From NCBI GenBank assembly GCA_028290165.1, contig JAQGKJ010000650.1, positions 1-7,854 of the forward strand: 7,854 nt of DNA, given 5' to 3'. This document shows positions 1 through 5,820 of this stretch, piece by piece. The notes below the pieces were generated by a model, which searched no databases, was not told the DNA's origin, and saw nothing but the letters and a program-made list of their open reading frames with translations. Numbering within the stretch: position 1 is the first letter of the stretch; the number at the start of each line of letters is the position of its first letter. Made by a program: the position numbers and the translations under genes. Source of the stretch: Bradyrhizobium sp. GTDB taxonomy: Bacteria; Pseudomonadota; Alphaproteobacteria; Rhizobiales; Xanthobacteraceae.

Positions 1-5
1 CCTCC

Positions 6-1163
6 ATGGACATCAAAGCTATTCTCGCGGCACACGGGCGCGACCTCAGGCTCGACCTGTTTCGTGGGCTGGCGAACTGGTTCATATTCCTGGACCACAT
101 TCCCAACAATGTCGTGAACTGGATCACGGTTCGAAACTTCGGATTCAGCGGCGCCGCGGATATCTTCGTATTCATTGCCGGCTATGGCGCCTCGATTGTC
201 TACGCAAGAATGGTGCTGGAACGCGGCTTCGTTGTCGGGGCGACGCGGATCTTCAAGCGTGCATGGCAACTCTACGTCGCTTACGTCGTATTGTTCGTGA
301 TCTACATCGTCACGATCACAAACGTCGCGGCACGATATGCAGTTCCGGACATCATCTACGAATTCAATGTCACCGGGCTGGTCGATCATCCGATCCGGAC
401 GTTGGCCCACGGGCTGTTCCTGGAATCCAGGGCGCTCAATCTGGACGTGCTGCAGCTCTACATCGTCTTGATGGCGTTCTTCCCGCCGGTGCTCTGGATG
501 ATGTTGCGCAAGCCGGACCTGATGATGGCCGGATCGATTGCGCTCTATCTTGCCGCGCGCGCGTCCGGGTGGACCCTGCCGTCCTTTCCCGACGGCAGCT
601 GGTATTTCAACCCGTTTTGCTGGCAGCTGCTTTTTGTGTTCGGCGCCTGGCTCGCGCTCGGCGGGACAGCAAAATGCCGCTCGGTTCTCAGATTGCCGAT
701 GCTGCTCCATCTCGGGATCGCTTACCTGATCTTTGCGCTCGTGATGACGATGGCGGGACGTTTCCCGGAGTTCGGAAAGATGTTCCCGGCATGGCTGTTC
801 GATGCCTTCAATCCCAACGACAGGATCAATCTCGCCCCGTACCGGATTTTGCATTTCATCGTCCTGGCATTCATCGTGACGCGATTTGTATCGAAGGACT
901 GGCCGGGGCTGGAATGGCCAATCTTCGACCCACTCATCAAATGCGGCGAGCAATCGCTCGCCGTGTTTTGCATCGGGGTCTTCCTCTCGTTTGCCGGTCA
1001 TTTCGCCCTGATGATAAGTTCGGGTTCCCTGCTGGCGCAAATTTTGGTGAGTGTCGGTGGCCTCGCCATCATGACCCTTGTCGCCTACTATCTCACTTGG
1101 TCCAGGCAACAGGATGAGCGACCGGAAATCCGGCATCGCATGGCATCGATCGATGCTCATTGA
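6..1163 (+). CDS. OpgC-family polytopic membrane protein (acyltransferase-like)
   Basis: This 385-residue protein matches the OpgC family, inner-membrane proteins related to acyltransferase-3 enzymes. The founding member adds succinyl groups to osmoregulated periplasmic glucans. Visible family signatures are RLDLFRGLANWFIFLDHIP near residues 15-33, LNLDVLQLYIV at 144-154, SWYFNPFCWQLLFVFGAW at 198-215, NLAPYRILHFIVLAF at 275-289 and a late CGEQSLAVFCIGVF segment at 313-326. Hydrophobic stretches run through most of the protein, suggesting about ten membrane helices. Length is typical of the family. The ATG lies only five bases from the window edge, so the ribosome binding site cannot be seen and an upstream in-frame start is possible. 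No opgG or opgH lies nearby. Rhizobia carry several OpgC paralogues, so the substrate of this one is unknown and I give no gene symbol. Confidence 0.88.
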   Translation: MDIKAILAAHGRDLRLDLFRGLANWFIFLDHIPNNVVNWITVRNFGFSGAADIFVFIAGYGASIVYARMVLERGFVVGATRIFKRAWQLYVAYVVLFVIYIVTITNVAARYAVPDIIYEFNVTGLVDHPIRTLAHGLFLESRALNLDVLQLYIVLMAFFPPVLWMMLRKPDLMMAGSIALYLAARASGWTLPSFPDGSWYFNPFCWQLLFVFGAWLALGGTAKCRSVLRLPMLLHLGIAYLIFALVMTMAGRFPEFGKMFPAWLFDAFNPNDRINLAPYRILHFIVLAFIVTRFVSKDWPGLEWPIFDPLIKCGEQSLAVFCIGVFLSFAGHFALMISSGSLLAQILVSVGGLAIMTLVAYYLTWSRQQDERPEIRHRMASIDAH

Positions 1164-1474
1164 TGAATTCGCGGCCTGAAACCCGATCGCAAAAGCAAAT
1201 CCCGCGGGCCCACAACCGGCGGAACGGGGTATCGCTTAATCCGATCCGACGAAATCGGATATGGCCGCCTCTGCCATGATTTCGCCGTGCCAAATGATCG
1301 CGAAACAGGCAAAAGGCGGGAATGCACCCCAATAATGATCGTTTTCCGCTGAATTCCCGCTATGGTTTAAGCTATCAAGCTTGCCCCATACCGCGTATCG
1401 TGCGGCCGTCGGGCATGGCCGGTTTGCGGGGATCGGCAGTTCGCTATTATTTTTGATCCCGCGGAGACGACGTG
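1164..1474. other. Intergenic region between the OpgC-family gene and the cold-shock gene
   Basis: No convincing gene lies in these 311 bases on either strand. Two small adjacent hairpins can be drawn. ATCCGAT at 1239-1245 pairs with ATCGGAT at 1254-1260, and ATGGC at 1261-1265 pairs with GCCAT at 1273-1277. Neither is followed by a T run, so they are weak terminator candidates for the upstream gene. The 3' end holds the likely promoter and Shine-Dalgarno sequence (GGAG at 1463-1466) of the cold-shock gene. I see no tRNA-like or riboswitch-like fold. Confidence 0.6.
1424..1450 (+). promoter_or_regulatory. Possible sigma-70-type promoter of the cold-shock gene
   Basis: TATTAT at 1445-1450 differs from the -10 consensus at one base. 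TTGCGG at 1424-1429 is a partial -35 match, but the spacer is 15 bases, shorter than the usual 16-18. Transcription would start near 1457 and give a leader of roughly 18 bases that contains the GGAG ribosome binding site. Inferred by eye only; the true start could lie further upstream and give a longer, structured leader, as in some cold-shock genes. Confidence 0.35.
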
Positions 1475-1675
1475 ATGGCTAAAGGTACTGTGAAGTGGTT
1501 CAACGCGACCAAGGGTTTTGGATTCATCCAGCCTTCCAGTGGCGGCAAGGACGTTTTTGTTCATATTTCGGCGGTCGAGAAAGCTGGCCTTTCCACGCTC
1601 AACGAGGGACAGACGGTCGAATACGAAGAAGTTGCCAATCGCGGCAAGACCTCGGCCGAGAACCTCAAGGTTTGA
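1475..1675 (+). CDS. cspA: Cold-shock protein, CspA family
   Basis: A 66-residue single cold-shock domain (OB fold) protein that binds single-stranded RNA and DNA, acting in the cytoplasm as an RNA chaperone. Both nucleic-acid-binding motifs are intact: RNP1 as KGFGFI at residues 13-18 and RNP2 as VFVHIS at 27-32, with the conserved KWFN at 7-10 and the C-terminal SAENL at 60-64. The ATG at 1475 is chosen over the adjoining GTG at 1472 because MAKGTVKWF is the usual family start and GGAG at 1463-1466 sits eight bases before it. The gene stands alone, with a hairpin 22 bases after its stop. Alphaproteobacteria have several such paralogues, so the symbol is at family level, and cold induction cannot be deduced from the protein. 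Confidence 0.95.
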   Translation: MAKGTVKWFNATKGFGFIQPSSGGKDVFVHISAVEKAGLSTLNEGQTVEYEEVANRGKTSAENLKV

Positions 1676-1697
1676 CGCCAGGCGCGCGGTGACAGCG

Positions 1698-1722
1698 CAC
1701 TCTCGGATCCAATCCGGGAGTG
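1698..1722 (+). terminator. Hairpin after the cold-shock gene, probable terminator
   Basis: Bases 1698-1708 pair with 1712-1722 in an 11-bp stem containing one G-U wobble when transcribed from the plus strand, closed by a three-base CCA loop. The stem begins 22 bases after the csp stop codon. The following bases (GAGCTTTC) contain only a short T run, so this may be a weak or Rho-assisted terminator. It also sits between converging genes and could serve the minus-strand gene ending at 1809. Confidence 0.5.
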
Positions 1723-1808
1723 GAGCTTTCAACAAAATCTAAAAACACTGAAATGCGATCGGCGGCAGCGGACGGCCGTGCATTCGTGCGGGCGCAAAAT
1801 GCGCGCGC

Positions 1809-2477
1809 TCAATCTTCCTTGACCCATTTTTCGACCGTCATGACATCCGGCGGCTGCGAAGAGCCGCGCGGCCACAGGTCCACGACCCATTCGACCTTGG
1901 TTGCGCGCTCGACCAGCACTGCGGTGTTGTGCGGTGTTTGCAGCACCAGCGCATTACCCCGATAATGCGGGTCACCCACCACATGAAATTTTAGAAGGCC
2001 CCATTCCTGCAGCACCAGCAGCAGGCTGGTGGTGTTGCGGGTGACGTCCCAGCAATCGTAATTGTGGCTGTCGTCGAAATAGCGGAAGTCGGCTTTCGCG
2101 ACGCGCTTGTTGGTCCCGATCACCGGCCCCATGCGGCGGTCGATCCAGATCACGGCTTTCTGCACCGCCGCCCGCTCGGCTGCGGCCGATCCATGGCCCA
2201 AGCTGAGGATCTGCGTCAGGGCGTTGCGATCGCCGGGGCCGAAATCGAGGATCTCGCGGCGTCTGCAGACGAAGCCGTAGCAAACCGTCATGCGTTGCGC
2301 CGAGGGGGGAAAAATCGATACCGCACTGTACAGCGCCGCTTGCGGTGCGCTCAATTGGACCGCAGCCGCCGGCAACGGCGCCGCGATCAGGATCAAATCG
2401 ATCAGAACCGTGGCAAGGCCGCCCACGGCCGGGGTTTTGGCTCTGCCAGGTCGTTCCCGCCTGCCCGTCAGCCCCAT
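1809..2477 (-). CDS. Secreted protein of unknown function, possible transglutaminase/papain-like fold
   Basis: I do not recognise a named family for this 222-residue protein. Its N-terminus looks like a Sec signal peptide: a basic start (RRERPGRAK, residues 6-14), a hydrophobic core at about 18-33 and a likely cleavage site after APLPAAA near residue 39, so the product is probably periplasmic or secreted. The mature part has a helix with VQKAVIWIDRRMG (105-117), then YDCWDVTRNT (140-149) leading into a hydrophobic helix, then TPHNTAVLV (181-189) and VEWVVDLWP (195-203). Cys142, His183 and Asp200 are spaced like the triad of bacterial transglutaminase-like cysteine peptidases. This is inference from pattern, not a confirmed homology. 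Cys66 and Cys71 could form a disulfide. The start is the first ATG that includes the signal peptide, but its ribosome binding site is weak. It is transcribed divergently from putA, with 118 bases between the starts. Confidence 0.72.
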   Translation of the reverse strand: MGLTGRRERPGRAKTPAVGGLATVLIDLILIAAPLPAAAVQLSAPQAALYSAVSIFPPSAQRMTVCYGFVCRRREILDFGPGDRNALTQILSLGHGSAAAERAAVQKAVIWIDRRMGPVIGTNKRVAKADFRYFDDSHNYDCWDVTRNTTSLLLVLQEWGLLKFHVVGDPHYRGNALVLQTPHNTAVLVERATKVEWVVDLWPRGSSQPPDVMTVEKWVKED

Positions 2478-2537
2478 TCTTCGCCACGCTCGCAGCCAAA
2501 AAATCGCGCGAAAACTATCTCAGCGGTTTCGCGATGC

Positions 2538-2568
2538 CAAGACCGGCTGCATACAAGACCGGCTGCAT
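2538..2568. repeat. Perfect 15-bp tandem direct repeat in the putA upstream region
   Basis: CAAGACCGGCTGCAT occurs at 2538-2552 and again at 2554-2568, a 16-base period with one spacer base. It ends 27 bases before the putA ATG, next to a possible -10 element, and lies inside the divergent promoter region shared with the minus-strand gene. Position suggests a regulator binding site, but a simple local duplication is equally possible. Confidence 0.75.
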
Positions 2569-2570
2569 GA

Positions 2571-2576
2571 TAGAAT
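2571..2576 (+). promoter_or_regulatory. Possible -10 element of putA
   Basis: TAGAAT matches the -10 consensus at five of six bases and lies 20 bases ahead of the chosen putA ATG. No clear -35 is present at the right distance; that position is occupied by the tandem direct repeat, which would fit a promoter needing an activator. AGGG at 2586-2589 could be the ribosome binding site, six bases before the ATG. Weak, by-eye evidence. Confidence 0.3.
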
Positions 2577-2595
2577 GGGGAACCCAGGGCCTGCC

Positions 2596-3714
2596 ATGAA
2601 GTCCGATCCGTCTCCCACCATTCCGCCATTTGAGGCGCCCTACGGGCCGGACGATGGCGTCATTGCAGCCCGGCTGCTTGAGACCGCAGCCTTGAGCGCG
2701 GAGCAGAATGCACGGATCGACCGCACCGCGACGCGCCTGATCGACGCCATACGCTCCGATGACGACCGGCTCGGCGGCGTCGAGGACATGCTTCGCGAGT
2801 TTGCGCTCTCCACCAAAGAGGGGCTGGCGCTGATGGTGCTGGCGGAAGCCCTGCTGCGTGTGCCGGATAGCCGCACCGCCGACCAGTTCATCGAGGACAA
2901 GCTCGGCCAGGGCGACTTCGTGCACCACGAGACGAAATCCAGCGCGTTCCTCGTCAACGCGTCGGCGTGGGCGCTCGGGATGTCGGCGCGCGTGATCCAG
3001 CCCGGGGAAACTCCGCAAGGCACCATCGGCCGGCTCGCCAAGCGCCTCGGCCTTCCCGCGGTCCGCGCCGCCACAAGGCAGGCGATGCGGCTGATGGGCA
3101 GCCATTTTGTCCTTGGCGAGACCATCGAGGCCGCATTGGCGCGCGCCCATTCGACAGGGCTTGCAACAGGCCTTGCGCGCTATTCCTTCGACATGCTCGG
3201 CGAAGGCGCGCGCACGGCAGGCGATGCGGAGCGCTATTTCAATTCCTACGGCAGCGCGATCGAAGCGATCGGCCGCACCGCAGATGCCCGGCCGCTGCCC
3301 GACCGGCCCGGCATCTCGGTAAAGCTCTCCGCGCTGCATCCACGTTTCGAGCCCTCAAGCCGTGAGGGGGTGATGGCGGAACTGGTTCCGCGGCTGATCG
3401 ATCTGGCACGCCGCGCCAAAGCCTTTGACCTGAACTTCACAGTCGATGCCGAGGAAGCGGACCGGCTGGAACTGTCGCTGGAGGTCATCGCTGCCGCGCT
3501 CAGCGACGCATCGCTGAAAGGCTGGGACGGTTTTGGGCTTGCGATCCAGGCCTACCAGAAACGCGCCGACGCCGTGATCGATTATGTAGACCAGCTCGCG
3601 CGAGCGCTGGACCGCCGGCTGATGGTGCGCCTGGTCAAAGGTGCCTATTGGGACACCGAGATCAAGCGCGCGCAGGAGCGCGGGCTTTCCGACTATCCGG
3701 TGTTCACCCGCTAG
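2596..3714 (+). CDS. putA: N-terminal part of split PutA: helical region and first strands of the proline dehydrogenase barrel
   Basis: If translated as written, this part gives 372 residues and ends at TAG 3712-3714. It holds the N-terminal helical arm region (about 1-130), the alpha-helical linker and the first half of the FAD-binding barrel: SVKLSALHPRF at 241-251, FTVDAEEADRLELSLEVI at 281-298, GLAIQAYQKRA at 314-324 and RLVKGAYWDTEIKRAQ at 345-360. It stops after YPVFTR and lacks the PQFATHNA strand, the EFQRLHGMGE strand and the YLVRRLLENGAN helix whose arginines bind the proline carboxylate. A functional proline dehydrogenase from this piece alone is therefore not expected. An in-frame extension upstream to 2290 is open but runs antisense to the minus-strand gene and is not supported. 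Confidence 0.7.
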   Translation: MKSDPSPTIPPFEAPYGPDDGVIAARLLETAALSAEQNARIDRTATRLIDAIRSDDDRLGGVEDMLREFALSTKEGLALMVLAEALLRVPDSRTADQFIEDKLGQGDFVHHETKSSAFLVNASAWALGMSARVIQPGETPQGTIGRLAKRLGLPAVRAATRQAMRLMGSHFVLGETIEAALARAHSTGLATGLARYSFDMLGEGARTAGDAERYFNSYGSAIEAIGRTADARPLPDRPGISVKLSALHPRFEPSSREGVMAELVPRLIDLARRAKAFDLNFTVDAEEADRLELSLEVIAAALSDASLKGWDGFGLAIQAYQKRADAVIDYVDQLARALDRRLMVRLVKGAYWDTEIKRAQERGLSDYPVFTR

Positions 3715-3717
3715 GCG

Positions 3718-5697
3718 ATGACCGACCTGAACTACATTGCCTGCGCGCAAAAATTGTTGGCGTTGCGGCCGAGGATTTTCCCGCAATTTGCGACCCATAA
3801 CGCGCTGACGGTCGCGACCGTTCTCGAGCTTGCCGGTGATGAAGGCGGATTCGAGTTTCAGCGGCTGCATGGGATGGGGGAAGCGCTGTACGCACAATTG
3901 AGCGAAGATCGCCCCAAACTGGCCTATCGGACCTATGCGCCGGTCGGCAGTCACCGCGATCTCCTGGCCTATTTGGTGCGGCGCCTGCTCGAGAATGGCG
4001 CCAATTCGTCGTTCGTGGCGATCGCCGCCGACGACACGGTGCCGGTCAAAACGCTGCTGCGGCGCCCGGCTGATATTATCGGTGACCCTGAAAACGCCCG
4101 GCATCCGAACATCCCCATTCCCCGCGATCTCTACCGGCCGCAGCGGGAGAACTCACACGGCATCGAATTCGGCGAGCGCGCGGCGTTGAATGGACTGCTT
4201 GCCGCGGTCGCAGCGGAAACCGCGCCAGTCGCGGCAGCACCTCTCGTTGGCGGCCAGACGACGGAAGGCGCGGCGCGACCGATCGTCAGTCCGATCGACC
4301 AGACCACGCCGGTCGGCAGCGTCATCGACTCGACGCCGGAGCGCGCGAGCGAGGCCGTCGCGGCCGCGCGCGCGGGATTTTCGTCCTGGAGCCGGACGCC
4401 GGCCGAAGCGCGCGCGAAAATCCTGGAAAAAGCCGCAGACCTGCTAACGCTGCGCGCCGCCCATTTCATCGCCCTGCTGCAGCGCGAGGGCGGCAAGACG
4501 CTCGACGACGCGCTTTCGGAAGTCCGCGAGGCGATCGATTTCTGCCGCTACTACGCCGCGGAAGGCAGAAAACTGTTCGGCGAAGGCGAGACCATGCCGG
4601 GCCCGACCGGCGAGAGCAACGTGCTCAAGCTGCGCGGCCGCGGCGTCTTCGTCGCGATCTCGCCATGGAATTTTCCGCTGGCGATCTTTACCGGACAAGT
4701 CACGGCCGCCTTGATGGCGGGAGATACGGTGGTCGCAAAACCCGCCGAACAAACCCCACTGATTGCGGCAGACGCCATCCGCTTGCTGCACGAGGCCGGC
4801 GTGCCCGCCTCGGCGCTGCATCTGGCCCCCGGCGACGGCCATATCGGCGCGATGCTGACGGCGCATCCCGACATTGCCGGCGTTGTCTTCACCGGCTCGA
4901 CCGAGGTCGCGCGTGCGATCAACCGCACACTGGCTGCCAAGGATGGCCCGATCGTGCCGCTGATTGCGGAGACCGGCGGCATCAATGCGATGATCGTGGA
5001 TGCGACCGCCTTGCCCGAGCAAGTCGCCGACGACGTGGTGATGTCGGCATTTCGGTCCGCCGGCCAGCGCTGCTCGGCATTGCGGCTGCTGTTCGTGCAG
5101 GACGACGTCGCCGACCGCATGATCGAGATGATCGCGGGCGCCGCACGCGAGCTCAGGATTGGCGACCCGCGCGAACTGGCGACGCATGTCGGCCCGGTGA
5201 TCGATGCCGAGGCGAAACAGCGGCTCGAGGGCCATATCGCGCGAATGAAAAAAGAGGCCCGCGTGCATTTCGAAAGCACCGCACCCGCCGGCAATTACGT
5301 GGCGCCGCATATTTTTGAACTGGCCGAAGCCGGTCAACTGACCGAGGAAGTATTCGGGCCCGTGCTGCACGTGGTGCGCTACCCGGCCGACGGGCTCGAC
5401 CGCGTGCTGCAATCGATCGAGCGCTCCGGCTACGGGCTGACGCTCGGTATCCACTCCCGCATCGACGATACCACGGAAGCCGTGATCGACCGGCTGCAGG
5501 TCGGCAACATCTATGTCAACCGCAACATGATCGGGGCGGTGGTCGGCGTGCAGCCGTTCGGCGGCCAGGGATTGTCGGGCACGGGCCCCAAGGCCGGCGG
5601 GCCGCATTATCTCGCGCGGTTTGCGACCGAACAAACCGTGACGATCAACACGGCCGCCGCAGGCGGTAACGCCGCGCTGATGTCGGATACGGAGTAA
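3718..5697 (+). CDS. putA: C-terminal part of split PutA: end of barrel plus complete P5C (glutamate semialdehyde) dehydrogenase domain
   Basis: This 659-codon piece begins at an ATG three bases beyond the TAG, an internal Met of PutA rather than a natural start; no good ribosome binding site precedes it. Residues 1-100 carry the rest of the proline dehydrogenase barrel: FPQFATHNA at 21-29, EFQRLHGMGEALY at 46-58 and YLVRRLLENGANSSF at 85-99. From about residue 180 a complete aldehyde dehydrogenase follows: SPWNFP at 315-320 with the oxyanion Asn318, FTGSTEVA at 391-398, AETGG with the general-base Glu418, GQRCSA with the catalytic Cys452 and EEVFGPVL at 543-550. The C-terminal arm typical of short PutA proteins (GPKAGGPHYLARF onward) is intact. 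If translation restarts here, P5C dehydrogenase activity is conceivable; proline oxidation is not. The gene ends in TAA. Confidence 0.7.
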   Translation: MTDLNYIACAQKLLALRPRIFPQFATHNALTVATVLELAGDEGGFEFQRLHGMGEALYAQLSEDRPKLAYRTYAPVGSHRDLLAYLVRRLLENGANSSFVAIAADDTVPVKTLLRRPADIIGDPENARHPNIPIPRDLYRPQRENSHGIEFGERAALNGLLAAVAAETAPVAAAPLVGGQTTEGAARPIVSPIDQTTPVGSVIDSTPERASEAVAAARAGFSSWSRTPAEARAKILEKAADLLTLRAAHFIALLQREGGKTLDDALSEVREAIDFCRYYAAEGRKLFGEGETMPGPTGESNVLKLRGRGVFVAISPWNFPLAIFTGQVTAALMAGDTVVAKPAEQTPLIAADAIRLLHEAGVPASALHLAPGDGHIGAMLTAHPDIAGVVFTGSTEVARAINRTLAAKDGPIVPLIAETGGINAMIVDATALPEQVADDVVMSAFRSAGQRCSALRLLFVQDDVADRMIEMIAGAARELRIGDPRELATHVGPVIDAEAKQRLEGHIARMKKEARVHFESTAPAGNYVAPHIFELAEAGQLTEEVFGPVLHVVRYPADGLDRVLQSIERSGYGLTLGIHSRIDDTTEAVIDRLQVGNIYVNRNMIGAVVGVQPFGGQGLSGTGPKAGGPHYLARFATEQTVTINTAAAGGNAALMSDTE

Positions 5698-5714
5698 CCG
5701 GCTGCCCGCGGATT

Positions 5715-5731
5715 GCGCGAACCCATCGCGC
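5715..5731. terminator. GC-rich hairpin after putA, possible terminator
   Basis: GCGCGA at 5715-5720 pairs with TCGCGC at 5726-5731 across a five-base loop, 17 bases after the putA stop. No T run follows (TAAACC), so it does not meet the usual Rho-independent pattern. It could protect the mRNA end instead. Confidence 0.3.
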
Positions 5732-5735
5732 TAAA

Positions 5736-5753
5736 CCGTGATCGAGATCACAA
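5736..5753. promoter_or_regulatory. CRP/FNR-type palindrome upstream of the membrane-protein gene
   Basis: Bases 5738-5751 read GTGATC-GA-GATCAC, six-base inverted arms around a two-base centre. This includes the GTGA-N6-TCAC core of CRP-type sites, with AA on the right flank. It lies 69 bases ahead of the ATG at 5821, a plausible distance for an activator or repressor acting on that gene. It does not match the TTGAT-N4-ATCAA form of FNR/FixK boxes, so a cAMP-receptor-like regulator is the better guess. Binding is inferred from the sequence alone. Confidence 0.45.
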
Positions 5754-5820
5754 ACCAGATCGCCAGTTCTTGCGACTAACCTTCAGCATTCCGCTCGCGG
5801 GCTGCCAGAAGGAGCGAGCC

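Larger units (their letters stand above)
2596..5697 (+). pseudogene. putA: putA, bifunctional proline dehydrogenase / P5C dehydrogenase, interrupted by an in-frame TAG
   Basis: PutA oxidises L-proline to pyrroline-5-carboxylate with FAD and passes it internally to an NAD-dependent aldehyde dehydrogenase that makes glutamate. The whole reading frame spans 1033 codons, of which codon 373 (3712-3714) is TAG. Relatives carry Lys there, in the sequence YPVFTRKAMTDL, so one A-to-T change (AAG to TAG) accounts for it. The frame is unchanged across the stop and both sides align with PutA without other damage. The protein is of the short class without the N-terminal ribbon-helix-helix repressor domain. 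From memory, Bradyrhizobium PutA has 999 residues and catalytic Cys792. The 34-residue offset of the Cys here (826) matches the total length difference, most of it apparently in the linker before the dehydrogenase domain. The start at 2596 is chosen because MKSDPSPTIPPFEAPYGPDD resembles the family N-terminus. This is a recent nonsense mutation or a sequencing error; readthrough is less likely. Confidence 0.85.

Noticed and set aside
263..1117. Plus-strand 284-codon frame inside the OpgC-family gene
   Set aside because: It is an Arg-rich out-of-frame shadow of a clear membrane protein, with no ribosome binding site or family match.
1239..1277. Two adjacent small hairpins considered as a terminator or riboswitch
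   Set aside because: Stems are only seven and five base pairs, no T run follows and no conserved riboswitch core is recognisable.
2290..2595. In-frame upstream extension of the putA reading frame by 102 codons
   Set aside because: It runs antisense through the signal-peptide end of the minus-strand gene, has no resemblance to PutA, and the ATG at 2596 gives the expected family N-terminus.
3712..3714. TAG in putA considered as a pyrrolysine or other recoded codon
   Set aside because: The relatives carry ordinary Lys at a position not known to be catalytic, TAG is used as a normal stop at 6943-6945, and no recoding signal is visible nearby.
4444..5634. Long minus-strand open frame of 396 codons opposite putA
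   Set aside because: The plus strand has unmistakable aldehyde dehydrogenase motifs here. The antisense frame is a common artefact in GC-rich genes and its translation is rich in Arg, His and Gly with no recognisable domain.
5713..5734. TTGCGC...GCGC stretch considered as a FixK/FNR box
   Set aside because: The right half ends in CTAA rather than CAA and the spacing is too long for the 14-base FixK palindrome; a plain hairpin explains it.
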